In this document: in pieces, positions 23,811 to 35,112 of the stretch
Layout of the letters: each line of letters starts with the position of its first letter
Position numbering within the stretch: the first letter of the stretch is position 1
Assembly (NCBI GenBank): GCA_035578155.1
Contig: JAPWDM010000006.1
Location: 15,826,305-15,890,304 of the forward strand
Direction: 5' to 3'
DNA: 64,000 nucleotides
DNA from: Brachynemurus nebulosus
Lineage: Eukaryota; Arthropoda; Insecta; Neuroptera; Myrmeleontidae
Translations under genes and position numbers: made by a program
Notes under the pieces: generated by a model
What the model saw: the letters and a program-made list of their open reading frames with translations, nothing else
The model's database searches: none
What the model was told of the DNA's origin: nothing

Positions 23811-24138
23811 GTGTATTTGTATCAAATTTCTTAGATTCACGGTTAGAAAGTTACAGGAATGAAGAAAATACTCGGGATTTAAAAATGAAAAATTTTAAAA
23901 GGCATCGCAATTTCCTTTTAAAAGCCATTTCTAACGATAATTGACATGATTTGATACATGAAAAAATTTTCATCCTTTCTTTCCAACTTGGGAGAGTAAT
24001 TCATTTCATAATTTATATTAATTGAATTTATACCTGTATCATGTTCTTAAGAAGTGAAATTTTCATAGGAAAAGGGTTAAAGAATAAGCAAAGCAAGCAT
24101 TGCAAAATGGCCTCTATGGGCAAGTCTGAAATAATATA

Positions 24139-25034
24139 CTACTACAAACAATTAAGGGAGCAAAAAAACATTGTTAATTTTTTTGTGATTTTTGAAGAGC
24201 TGTATTTACGTTAAAAATGGTCGTATCGAGATTTTTAAGAAAGCGTTTTGAAGCTCCAAGATTCTAGTTTTCAGACCTTTCGTCGAAATATTTTTAGGAG
24301 TGACAGTTATCCAGCAATTATAAGGAATAACACAAAAAAAGTTTTTGCGAATTTTTTTATCTTTTTTCTTTTAATCTACGGGCTTGAAAATTTTTTTTAC
24401 AGTAAAACCATGCTATTGACCTGATAGCCTGCTTATTCAGCTTCAAATTCCTTTTTAAATTTTTTCTCTACGTTGATTTGTTCCGGAGGTATCCAACTTT
24501 GAATGAAAAAGGATCGTTTTTGTTTTAACCATCGATATCTTAGTAGCCAGTGATCGGACAGAAAATTGAAGGGCAGTTTTGGGATATGGAATAAATTTCC
24601 TACAAGTCTGTGCCGCGTACTTTAGGAAAAAAAAATTTTTTTCATCCTTAATTTTAATCTGAAAAATGTGAAAAAAGGGACTTTTTTCCTTGTTGCGAAA
24701 AATCGTCAGCATCCCTGCGAATTTTGATGGGGAGTCTAATGTTTGTGCGAATTTTATACCTCACTGTACCCCCAATAACCCTGATCAAAGCCCGTAGATC
24801 AAAAGAAAAAAGATAAAAAAATTTGCAAAAACTTTTTTTGTGTTAACCCTTATAATTGCTCGATAACTGTCACTCCTAAAAATTTTTCGACGAAAGGTCT
24901 GAAAACTAGAATCTTGAAGCTTCAAAATGCTTTTTTAAAAATCTCGATACGACCATTTTTCACGTAAATACAGCTCTTCAAAAATCACAAAAAAATTAAC
25001 AATGTTTTTTTGCTCCCTTAATTGTTTGTAGTAG
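24139..25034. mobile_element. Foldback MITE (family G) with arms of about 250 bp
   Basis: The left arm from CTACTACAAACAATTAAGGG pairs with the right arm ending CCCTTAATTGTTTGTAGTAG. Pairing continues through ACCTTTCGTCGAAA-type and AATCTACGGGCTT blocks to about 24390 and 24790. TA flanks both ends (24137-24138, 25035-25036). The loop contains an open frame (24455-24712 minus) with no recognised domain. Probably a Tc1/mariner-type MITE. Confidence 0.82.
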
Positions 25035-25046
25035 TATATATATAAT

Positions 25047-25456
25047 GTGAGTTTTTTGAGAGTTGCCATTCTTATTACAACCAAATTTGTATGATAGAAA
25101 TGGTACAGAAAAAGGTTTTTTTCTTGGATGTAATGGAAATGTAACCGACCAGAACACTATCGGTTGAAATAGCAACAAGTACATATGCATATTTTTACCA
25201 CCTAACTGAAAAATTAAAGAAAAATTAAAAAATTAAACCTGGGTAAAAAATTTTTTTGCTCATTTATGTTGTTAATTAATGCATTAGATCAGTTTTATCG
25301 AAAAATTAATATATAGTCTTATTTAAAAAAATCTATAAGTTTGTATCATAGCTCGAAAACCATAAGAGCTATAAAGCTCCTGCTTTTATTTAAACAATTT
25401 TTCGATTAAATAAACAGTTTGGCTGTAATAAAAATGGCAACTGTCAAAAAACTCAC
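25047..25456 (+). mobile_element. MITE family A, copy 3
   Basis: GTGAGTTTTTTGAGAGTTGC at the left and TGTCAAAAAACTCAC at the right form its inverted ends. The interior follows copies at 6295 and 9251 (GCATTAGATCAGTTTTATCG, TTTGGCTGTAATAAAAATGG). It sits about ten bases beyond the right end of the foldback at 24139-25034. Confidence 0.85.
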
Positions 25457-25969
25457 ACAGTATATAGTGATTCTAGTAGCCTAAATGAACTTAAACGTAG
25501 CGTCATTGACCTTGTCATATACGTACGAAATTCAGTCTTAATTTTCTCAAAAACTATAACAATTGGGAAAATGGAATCAACGGCAAATTTTAATCTCCAA
25601 TGTTCAAAAGTTGGACATTCTAAATATTTTATTTGAGGAGGTACAATTTTTCTTGTTCGAAAAAAAAAGTAAAAAAATTGTAGCACACGTAACTCTACAT
25701 TTACTACGCCACTGGATTTACATACCTGAGCTGCTCTAGTTACTTGTGCATATTATGTAGCTTATGTAGTTTTAATACAATATTCATACACCTACAACTT
25801 TCTCAGCGAAGTTTCCGTTGCTACTTGTTACTAAATCATATCGCTCTCTTACTACATATTTTTCTGTACACTAAAAGTTAATTCAAGTAAATAGAGTAAA
25901 TATTAGATAGAGTTATTATTTATGTTTATTTTAAATTATGTAGTTAAATCAACATGGTAACTAATATAA
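25457..25969. other. No feature recognised
   Basis: AT-rich DNA; short open frames only. Confidence 0.4.
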
Positions 25970-26042
25970 TAGAGTTCGGGCACTACTACGTTGTCCTCGG
26001 AAACATTAACCCCGTACAATATTTAACGCTTTAAATGATTAA

Positions 26043-26964
26043 CCCTAGAATCATACGTACTCGTCAAAACGACGAACGAACTTCTCTATCTGCTCCAATA
26101 CTACAACTTGTCGGTGCCTGCTTGCTGTGAAACTTCTGTTATCTAATTTATTTGTTATTATAACACATAAGACGTATAAATTTTGTTTATAGCTATTGTC
26201 GTTTTTTTTATACTGAAATAGTGTGCGTCAAAAGGACGACGATGTATGATTAACCCAAATTTTTTTTTTAAAGATTTTGTACTCCACATATAAAAGTTTT
26301 CCTAACTTTTCTAAAATTTATTAAAGATATGGATGTTGTAATTAATTTATTCAATGATTATGATAATGTGAAAGATGATTACAGCTGTTTGACTTATAGA
26401 GACGACATAATACTGAAGTTTTAAATATTGAATCGAAAACTAAAGAATGCGTTTCAAGTGACTTAATAAAAGGTTAACAATTTATTTTATGGAAAATATT
26501 TTAATTTTTATTATTTTTTGAGATCTTATTCTAAAAATTACTAACAAATTTTAGAAAATTTACAAATGTGCCTAATGGGGAAATAACTACATATCTATAG
26601 GAATATTTATGACTGAGAAATTTCACATTCTGTAAAGTCACATATGTCCACTGACTCATAATAGTTCATAAATTAATTATTTGAAAGACATGTTTTATGA
26701 TACAATTGATGTATTTATCTATTTTTTAATTTTTATAGTGAAAATATACTTTGATAAAAAGATTAAAAAAATTAATAAATATTTATATTAAGAAATTTTT
26801 CCAAATCCAATTTTTTTAAATATTTTGTTCGTTTTTGTAGTATTGTTATGTAAAAAAAATGTTTTTTGCAAATAAACTCTAAAACTCCCCGTAAAAAGTC
26901 CATTCGTTGAAACGACGCCGATGTATGATTAACTTGACTCGTAGACCAACGTATGATTCTAGGG
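26043..26964 (+). mobile_element. piggyBac-like element, non-autonomous, TTAA duplication
   Basis: The ends read CCCTAGAATCATACGT and, inverted, CCCTAGAATCATACGTTGGT, each preceded by the four bases TTAA (26039-26042, 26965-26968). TTAA target plus a CCCTAGA- end is characteristic of piggyBac transposons. Related motifs (CGTCAAAACGACG / GTCAAAAGGACGACGATGTA / TTGAAACGACGCCGATGTAT) sit near both ends, like subterminal repeats. Only a 31-codon frame is left inside (26331-26426), so mobility would need an enzyme supplied in trans. A paralogous unoccupied site at 34850-34853 supports the boundaries. Confidence 0.9.
26331..26426 (+). pseudogene. Possible N-terminal stub of a piggyBac-type transposase
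   Basis: A 31-codon frame beginning M-D-V-V-I-N-L-F-N-D-Y-D ends in TAA, inside the piggyBac-like element. Acidic residues early in the protein are common in piggyBac transposases, and internal deletion usually leaves such stubs. The identification rests on position more than on sequence. Chance is possible. Confidence 0.25.
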
Positions 26965-27010
26965 TTAAGACGAGTTAACTCGTCCCGCAATATAGCAGCT
27001 CAAAATGCTT

Positions 27011-27722
27011 ATTGAGCATGCTTATTAACACGGGCTCTTATGGAAAAACTCTCATTTTTTTGGAATAGTATGAAAACGTGTCAAAAGAATTTTATAAAAA
27101 TTTAATATGTTATTTAATACAAAATTACACACCATATTTAATAAGAAATATAACTTATTGACCACGCCGTTTTTGAAATATAATTTAAAAACATCATTTT
27201 AAAACGTTTTTATAACTCTTTTTCAATAATTCTTTTAAATTGCTACAAAAAACAAGTGGTATACAAATACAATAACTGAAGAATATTAATACATTATTTA
27301 ATTCTTGATAAAAGAAAATGTTTTTGCTGAGATATACTTTTGTACCTGACTATCTCAGAGCAACTACGTTAAACAAACATTTTAAGAATAATAAAATTAT
27401 TGTATCACATTTTATTTCAGAATATAGAAAAAACCAAACTGAGCACATATTACTTTATTACAATTTTTTCTATTGGTTTTTTTTTCGAAAACAATTGATA
27501 AAGAAGAAAAACAACTGACGGCGCGAATATGTTGGTACATTGTAAAATGGTAATATTTTTCCAAAATAAATAAAAAAAATTAATTAAATAGAAGATGATC
27601 GAATATTTGTATTGAATTCGTCTGTCTGTTTTTAGCTATCAGCTTTCATATATGTATCGTGCGTCATATTGCATACTATGTATATATCTATCTTTTTTAT
27701 CTGTTTATCTGTTTATATTATG
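27011..27722. other. No feature recognised
   Basis: AT-rich DNA. One 66-codon frame (27318-27518) has no recognisable motif. Confidence 0.4.
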
Positions 27723-27724
27723 TA

Positions 27725-28575
27725 CCGTAAAACCGTCTAGACCCGGATACTTTTTTACATTTTTTGGTATAATTTTATGTTTATACATGTTTCCTTCATA
27801 GATATCACCAATAAAAGTATTACCATTAGAAAGAACGTATATTATTTGTTATATCTCTGACTCATTTGTTTCATTATAATTAAAAATAAAAAAATAAAAA
27901 ATAATTAGTAAGTGTCCGGCTCTACACCCCAAATCCGTCTTGACCCGGACACTTACTTAAATAATGTAATAACATGCAAACTAAACTCTGCCGTCGAGGT
28001 TAGGATAGTGTTTTATATCGTCTGATGTCTTTAAACCTGTTAAAGGCTTCAAAACATTTTGTGTGAAGGGAGAGGGGTCAATACATAGTATGCCTCTCTA
28101 TGAATTAAACATGCCATATGACACCAGAAGGAGGCATAAACCGCGTAATTCTGGCGAGAATATAACGTATGGATAGTGGAAGTTAATGCCAGTGCGAATC
28201 GCGGCCATAGTCTAATAAACTGATGTGTCCGGGTCTAAACGGATATACGTGTATAGCATGTATTTTTTTATATATACATCGAATATAACTTCAAACATCA
28301 TTAAATGATACGCGATAAAACTCTGAACAGATGCATATCAAAATTAAAACAATATGACAATTATGACGAAAATTAGATGTCTAAATTAGATGAGAGAATC
28401 CTGTAAAATGAGATAGTAAAAGTTGAAATCCGTAATTTTTATTGGTACAGCTGTTTAGAGGATGTTTTTCTCTCTCTAGTGACGTCAAGAACAAATGTTT
28501 ATTGTAGCAGGTTAATGTAGAAACTACTTACTTTGAAGATTACTGCAAAATGTCCGGGTCTAGACGGTTTTACGG
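27725..28575 (-). mobile_element. TA-flanked MITE, family C, copy 2 (inverted)
   Basis: The ends CCGTAAAACCGTCTAGACCC are present on both sides, with TA at 27723-27724 and 28576-28577. The sequence follows copy 1 (2646-3494) in reverse, including GACGTCACTAGAGAGAG-type and GACCCGGACAC motifs. It has a segment near 28080-28165 (GCCTCTCTATGAATTAAACA) not seen in copy 1, and lacks copy 1's hairpin. Confidence 0.88.
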
Positions 28576-28610
28576 TATTCCATTATTGGAATACTTGCAT
28601 TTCTAACATA

Positions 28611-28638
28611 CTCGTGTGTGTGTGTGTGTGTGTGTGTG
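28611..28638. repeat. (TG)n microsatellite
   Basis: An uninterrupted GT run of about 13 units lies just beyond the right end of family C copy 2. Confidence 0.9.
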
Positions 28639-29111
28639 TACACAATACACATGCATAAGCTACATTTATCATTGTTGTGAATTGCACTTTTCAATTTGTA
28701 ATAAACATACAAGTTTGATATTAAATTCGAATTGAATCGTATTTTCATATATGTTTATATAAGCTATGCAATACTCATATTATATGTATATATAAGGTGT
28801 TATCAAAACAGTGTTGAATTATCACTATTGATATCTGTCATATGGGTGGAGCTTGACAAAAAAATGCCTCATAAAAATAGTACAGCGCAGCATTCTTACA
28901 AATTTACAAAAATAGTCACTTAATTTTTATAGATGGCTTTAGTGGCGACTCACAACGAATACGTTTCTAAAAATTATTTGAACAATTTTTAGTCGAATTT
29001 TCTCCGAAAAATTAGACTTATACAGTCTATACGATAAGAGCTGCGAGAGGCGAGAGTAGGGGCGCTATCCGTTTTCGGACCCCTAGAACACGAATATGTA
29101 GAAAAAAAAAG

Positions 29112-29115
<4 letters not shown>

Positions 29116-29203
<88 letters not shown>
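29116..29203. repeat. (TA)n microsatellite
   Basis: A pure AT dinucleotide run of 88 bases. The open frames across it (I-Y repeats) are artefacts. Confidence 0.97.
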
Positions 29204-29205
<2 letters not shown>

Positions 29206-30110
29206 CCGCCACCTTTTAATTTGTGTAGGGCCCCCCTATGGAAGTTAAGAGATGAAATTTGGTAAATGGGGCTCATTTTCGAGGCACCTCATACTATCAA
29301 AGTGGGGTCAAATTTTGGGCAAATTTTTTTTCTGACCCGACCTTTAAGGGGGTGGTGGGGGGCGGAAAAGCAATAAAACTTTTCCAAACCGGTTTTAAAT
29401 AATGTTTCGGTCAATTATCTACAACATATCCAAAATTCAGCTTCCTAGGATGATATGGTGGGAGTAGAGGGGGGAAAAACGATTTTCGCTGGATCTAACA
29501 GGCCCCCAGCCCCCCAGAATTAACGTAGAGGGTTGAACTTTGGTGTGTTGATAAAGTTCGTACCTAGGTTGTGCTTTTTGGAGGTTTTAATATTTTACCC
29601 CCACCCCCCTCATTTTTAAGCTACAATTTCATGCATTTTCGACGTTTTCGAAGTTTGTACCACTCGCACAGGTCACCCGAATAAACCTAGAGGGCTGAAA
29701 TTTTGTATTCGGATTGAGTTAGTATCAAGGGGGTGCCTTTTGGGGGTCTCGACTTTTAACCCCTACCCCCACCATTTTTATACCCAAAAGAACATGATTT
29801 TTCTTGTTTTTTAACAGTTTCGTTCGGGTCAAAATCTCCCCAAATAAACCTAGAGGGCTGAAATTTGGTGTACAGGTTAAGCTAATAGCCAGACACTGTT
29901 TTTTGGAGGTTTCAACTTTTAGCCCTTACCCCCACGATTTTTACGCCAATATTTCCTTAATTTTTTTGCTTGTTTTCTAACACGTCTAGAGACTCCATAA
30001 GGAAACCTAGAGGGCTGAAATTTTGTACGTGTATTCAGTTAGTATCCAGCTAGTACCTTGTAGGGAGTCCACATCACTTTTCCCCCCAATTCTCCCATTT
30101 TTACATCGGA
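29204..30110. repeat. GC-rich degenerate tandem repeat, about 160 bp unit
   Basis: AGAGGG(C/T)TGAA recurs at 29527, 29689, 29852 and 30009 (steps 162, 163, 157), each followed by a GTTAGTA/GTTAAGC-like block, a TTTTGGAGGT block and a CCCCCACCC tract. An earlier weaker unit begins near 29240 (GAGATGAAATTTGG). The run-rich C/G tracts contrast sharply with the surrounding AT-rich DNA. No coding frame. Likely an old minisatellite or the inside of a transposon. Confidence 0.75.
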
Positions 30111-30739
30111 ATTGAATGCTATTGTTAAATGTGTTTTAAAAGCATTATGTTTATTCTAAATACAAGTAGGCGAATAGTAATTTTAAAAAATTTAAAAAAA
30201 AGTGAACTTACTTTTATGACAAATGAAATACATACATATTAAGTAATTTAAAAATGTTATTAAAGTCACTGTTTATTTATAAATTAGGAATTTTGGATTT
30301 TTAGTATTTATAAAATAGAAATTTTGAATTTTTTTGGAAAGAAAAAATATCTTTATAAAGGCCTTCCAGTTTACTATTTAAGGTCCTTTTTTAATATTTA
30401 AAACTAAAACATAAAGGCAATTAGCGGATAAACATGGGCAGGAATGTCCTCGTACGAATTGTGTTGGTTTTTTTTCTGCTACCTGTTTTCGACACAAAAT
30501 TGAAATTTACTGAGATACAGCCCTTAAATACTTAAAACCTTTTTTTAAAGCCTCCATCAGCCGAACACTCATCACCAGTTTTGAAACCAACAAAATGACA
30601 ATTCGGTTGCAGACTTTCAATCACATTTCGCTTGTAGACATTCAATACCGAAGATGGAGGGGAAAATTCGACTACCGTGATGGGGCCCCGCTGCTCACAT
30701 AATTAATTGTAGATAACTTTACTTTGTAAAAATCCATAA
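30111..30739. other. No feature recognised
   Basis: AT-rich DNA, then a GC-richer patch at about 30590-30700 with GGGGCCCC. No frame or repeat partner found. Confidence 0.4.
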
Positions 30740-31488
30740 TAGTACAGGAGGTATCGGCGCATGAGTACCGAAAACTATTCCACCTCAATTTTTTTTGATG
30801 TGATCCTGTTCAAATTGCCCTACTGATAATATAAATGCATGTTGCTAGCGGGCAACCGGGGGCCATATTGTTTAAAACGAAATTGTTTAAACAATTGCAA
30901 GGAATTATTATTTTTCAACCGGATAATTTTTTTTAAAAAAAATTAACAATATTTCTTTTTAAGTCTTTATACAATAGTTAATAATATCCTTAATAGACAT
31001 TTAAAAGATTTAATTGTTTATACCTGTTTTTTAATTGTTAATTTCGAGCGCTCACAAATATGCGTCGCTTGCCTTTAAGTATTTTTTCAACCGCTCAAAT
31101 TTTTTTATATTCTTTATTGAAATACAAATAAAAAAGGTCCTATGACTTTCCACGATAAAGTTAATATTTTTAGAGATATGAATTTTTAAAGGTTTGAAAA
31201 ATCTCGAACTTTTAAAAATTCATATCTCTAAAAATAATAACTTTATCGTGAAAAGTCATAGGACCTCTTTATTTGTATTTTAATAAAGAATATAAAAAAA
31301 AATTTTCCGGTTGAAAAATAATAATTCCTTGCAATTGTTTAAACAATTTCGGTTTAAACAATATGGCCCCGGGTTGCGCCCTGGCAACATGCATTTATAT
31401 CATCAATAGGGCAATTTGAACAGGATCGCATAAAAAAATTGGGGTGGAATAGTTTTCGGTACTCATGCGCCGATACCTCCTGCACTAT
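30740..31488. mobile_element. Large foldback element (family I)
   Basis: TAGTACAGGAGGTATCGGCG on the left pairs with CGCCGATACCTCCTGCACTA on the right. Pairing continues through GAACAGGATC, TGCATGTTGC and GGCCATATTGTTTAAA-type blocks to a centre near 31200, where ATGAATTTTTAAAGG and its complement meet. The left arm has about 170 extra bases (about 30930-31100) absent from the right arm. It is non-coding. A transcript would fold into a very long hairpin. Confidence 0.85.
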
Positions 31489-31540
31489 AATAATTATGGT
31501 GCAAAAATTTTTAATTTTGTCAAATTTTCACTTGAATATA

Positions 31541-31945
31541 CAGGGTGCAAATAAAAATAACTCTCGTCCTTTTGAGGGATCATTCATTGCTACGTATAAA
31601 CACTAAAACCACGGGAATTTTTTCGGAATTAACAGTTTGAGAAAATCGCAAATTAACTGGCTACATGATGTTTCAATATTTTTCGGTTCTGCAAGTACGG
31701 TCCTGTCTATATTATGCATAAATACCTTCTTAATATGAAAGATAGAAAATAATTTTATTGACTAGAATTCAATAAAATTTTGTAAATATGTTTCCTTTTA
31801 CCCATGTTTAGGTCGTAAATATTTAGTATCAAATTTTTTCTGTTAAAAAACAGTTTTGATTCAAATATATTGGCAAATGTTAATTATATGGGTGAGATTT
31901 ACCCACTGTTTTCATAGAGAGATTTATATACTTTATACCCAGATG
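31541..31945 (+). mobile_element. MITE, CAGGGTG family, copy 2, nested in an inverted repeat
   Basis: It starts CAGGGTGCAAATAAA after TA and follows the copy at 3717-4175. Its right end is decayed (TTTATACCCAGATGTATA). It is flanked by an older inverted pair, TTTTTAATTTTGTCAAATTT (about 31509) and its complement near 32039, so it landed inside another terminal-repeat structure. Confidence 0.75.
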
Positions 31946-32464
31946 TATATACCATCCAAGTTCAGATGTCACCTGATGATAGTTTAATCAACCGAAAACT
32001 AGTTTGTGATAGATAATATATCTCTATATTTAACTGAAAATTTGACAAAATTAAAAATATTTTCAACATAATTTTTTTTCTCACAATATTTTTGATCAAC
32101 CTGTAAATTTGTACCCTCAACAACACTCACATGTACCATCAATAGGTTTTTTGTTTCTATTCATTCTGTACCTCTGTGCAAATTGCAACTTATGTAATCT
32201 CATTTTGTATATTATTACATATAACCTTCTTTTTTATTTCGCAAGTTAAAATTTGTCGAATTTATTTGATCAAAACTATAAACAAAAAACAATATTGCAA
32301 CAAGAATTTTCTGATGTATAAAATTTACTATTACATAAGTACCGTAAACGCAGCCAACATTGCCTAAATGTTCGATATAAAGAATAAAATTTAGCCGAAA
32401 TTAATTTAGTTATATTTAACTGTCTTAATGAAATTGATAAAAATATGAATTATAAACAAAATTG
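31946..32464. other. Remnant of flanking inverted repeat; otherwise nothing
   Basis: The stretch CCTGATGATAGTTTAATCAA followed by CCGAAAACTAG near 31974-32002 is of a type common in dispersed insect repeats. The inverted partner arm ends near 32068. The rest is AT-rich with one short frame (32176-32367). Confidence 0.35.
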
Positions 32465-32466
32465 TA

Positions 32467-33134
32467 TAGCAAGACAAGCATAGGGATAGCCAATGTCTGT
32501 ATAATAATATGTGTAGTAACATTGGTATCCCAAGTGATTACCAAATATACTTGTCCTTGAGATATTAACCAAAACATGTGTGAGTGCTCTAATTTTTCAA
32601 ACTCGATTTTCTCAAAAACTATAACACTTAGGAAAAGAAAACCGATGCCAAAATTTAGCTAATACTTGGGACAATATATACTGTTTTAACATTTTTCCTT
32701 AGATTTTAAAAGTTAAAAATAATTGCATGAAAGATCCATTTTATTTCTTAGTATAGTTCTAGTATACTTACACCTTTCAAAAAAAATACATAATATTGTT
32801 TACCGTATGTACTTTACAGCACACCAAATTTCATTAATATCGGAAAGGCGTTTTTTGAGTAATAAATAATTTATTGAGTATATGGTATGTATTAACAGTA
32901 GAAAAGAGTGCTTAAAAATAGATTTTTAATTTTTTGATACAGTTCTAGTATACTTACACCGATCAAAAAAATAGAGAGTCCCTATTACCTAAATTTTGGC
33001 GTTGATTTCGAAGGACAAATTAAGGTTATGGGTCAATGACCCTATACTTGGTAATCACTTGGGGTACCAATGTTACTACACATATTATTACAGACATCGA
33101 CTATGGGGGCCATTTCCCTATGCTTATCTTACTA
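32467..33134. mobile_element. TA-flanked MITE (family J), terminal repeats about 100 bp
   Basis: TAGCAAGACAAGCATAGGG on the left pairs with CCCTATGCTTATCTTACTA on the right. Pairing continues through ATAATATGTGTAGTAACATT, CCCAAGTGATTACCAA and further. TA lies on both sides (32465-32466, 33135-33136). A direct repeat, AGTTCTAGTATACTTACACC, occurs twice inside (near 32755 and 32941). Non-coding. Confidence 0.82.
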
Positions 33135-33136
33135 TA

Positions 33137-34319
33137 TCCTTTCCCAGATAATAATAGGTTAAGATATCAACGAATTAATAATTTTACCTACCCATGTTTT
33201 TCTTTTAATAAAGTATCAAAGGTATTGTAAAATTCTTAAATATACCACTGTTGTTCACACATTGTTATTAATTTCAAGTAATATCTAATCATAAAACGTA
33301 GTAGAATGAAAATTACGGTCAGTTTGTCTAGTTACTACATATTTACATCAAAATCCAATGTTTTAACCGTTTGTATTAGACGTACGCGGGCAGTTTTACC
33401 AGTTGTTGAAGGACTGTAATTTTGCCAAACCAACAGTAACCATTATTTAAAGGAGTTATTAGATACTGTGCGAATAAATAAATATGAAAATACTTCACAA
33501 TGTAGTAGGGGGAGCAGTCATTTCAGGGCGCATTATAGAGAGAGGCGAAAAATTTGTACAGCATCAGCAATTTGCTGGCAATAGCCCTGTCACTAAAAAA
33601 AACAAAAAATAGTGCTACAGACATTATTCATCATTAAATTTAATTTTTTTTTAACATAAAGTGTGGTATGGGCATAAAGTGGCCTTCCGTAGGCAAAATT
33701 AGCTGATTTTACAGTAATATAAATTTAAGAAACACAAAACAATTTTTATAGCTCGTCCCCAGAATATAAGCTGAAAAGTTGTTGACCACTATTTTCTATT
33801 TTCTATATAGTAATTAATCATTCGAAATTATTATAGAAAGGTTAAAACATATTAAAATGTTTCACGTAATTTAAGCTTTTGAATTGAGATAATTTCGGAC
33901 TTTAAATGAAAACTATTTTGTAATAGAAAATACGATTCATATAGAATATAATCCTTCAAATGTCTATCTTAGGATTATGTTAGTGACCTTTTCTTATACA
34001 CGTATATATACAAATGATACTTCGATAGGGTCACTCAACTGACTCAACGTATAATACTATACATTATTATTCGTATATAATAGTTTAAGTATATTTCTTA
34101 ATAGCTTTTGAAATAGCGGCAAATGTTTCGGTATAGCTAACTTATTAAAGGTTTAATTTAATTAAAATTTTGAAAAGAATCTGACAAATATTCTTACTGC
34201 ACGAAAATTAAGAAGGAATATTCTGTGAATAAGATTTTCCAAACTGAATTAAAAGAAAATTTTTGTTTTTTTAAATGATTTGTATATGACTGTGGACAAA
34301 CTTTTATTTTTTTGATTCT
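33137..34319. other. AT-rich stretch with a doubtful hAT-like remnant
   Basis: No gene. CAGGGCGCATTA (33524) and GCAATAGCCCTG (to 33589) could be the ends of a tiny hAT-like element, but no 8-bp duplication is visible, so it is not called. Confidence 0.35.
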
Positions 34320-34640
34320 ATACTAGCTGTGTCCCGCAATTTTGCAGAATTATCTGATTTGTGAATCCAATTACTTCCGAATATAGATATTCCGAATTTC
34401 TGTACAAAATCAACTCCTACTGATTTTTCATTCCGACTCTAAAGTAGTCATATTCAAATTTAACAGAACTGGTTGCCACACTTGAAGCACTTCAGTAGTT
34501 TTTTAGAACAACAGAATCTTAGAAAGTAATTTTAATCTCACGCTCATTTTTTCCAACTTCCAAATAACATCTAAATAAAATTTTGTCAAGATCCGTCTAG
34601 TCGTTTATTTTAGACGCTTCTGAAGCCCCACACTCTTGAG
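34320..34640 (-). mobile_element. Helitron-like 3' end fragment, inverted
   Basis: On the minus strand it ends GCGGGACACAGCTAG before T. It is preceded by AAATAAACGACTAGACGGAT and TTGACAAAATTTTATTTAGA, the sort of sequence found ahead of the CTAG end in insect Helitron-like repeats. Truncated; no coding part. Confidence 0.45.
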
Positions 34641-34810
34641 TTGTATTTAGTTAACGCTTTTAAACAAACCATATGGAAAAAATTTAACCCTAGGAATTTA
34701 CAAAATATTAATTATACTAACCTATGTTGATAAAATTGAACATTATTTATACTTATACCGTATTTTGGAAAATCTGCCACAGATAGCGGCACCTGTACTA
34801 CATATCACAG

Positions 34811-34871
34811 CATTTTGAGCCGTCATATTGCAGGACGAATTAACTCGTCTTAATCAATTAAAGCGTTAACA
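34811..34871 (-). repeat. Repeat W, copy 2: unoccupied target site
   Basis: On the minus strand it reads GCATTTTGAGCC-complement and through CGCTTTAATTGATTAA to GACGAGTTAATTCGTCC. It aligns with the flanks of the piggyBac-like element at 26043-26964, and has a single TTAA at 34850-34853 where that element sits in the other copy. Confidence 0.75.
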
Positions 34872-35112
34872 TACATTCTACCGTTTATTTTGTTCACTCC
34901 GTAGGACCCTAGAACCACGTGAAGGAGGGCTTCAATCTCATCTATTGTTCCGAAATATTAGGAGAAAACCAAAAGGAAAATTTTGACCTTTAGAATGTTG
35001 CTTATATAAGAAATTAGTGCATAGGGTATCAAAAAGTAAAAGTCTACTTCTACTTTTTTTTTGAAATTCGATAATAAATCTTTCATCTTCAAGAAGTTTT
35101 TTTCAGCTAAAT

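Larger units (their letters stand above)
26005..27010 (+). repeat. Repeat W, copy 1: filled target of the piggyBac-like element
   Basis: The segments on both sides of the element at 26043-26964 join to give AACGCTTTAAATGATTAA then GACGAGTTAACTCGTCC, GCAATAT and CTCAAAATGC. The same sequence, without an insertion, lies on the minus strand at about 34811-34871. These flanks are therefore a dispersed repeat that was present before the transposon landed. Confidence 0.75.

Noticed and set aside
28989..29276. Open frames rich in I-Y or Y-I across 29.1-29.2 kb
   Set aside because: Translation of a pure (TA)n microsatellite.
33524..33589. Possible tiny hAT element with CAGGGC ends
   Set aside because: No 8-bp direct repeat flanks it, and only the outermost six bases pair convincingly.
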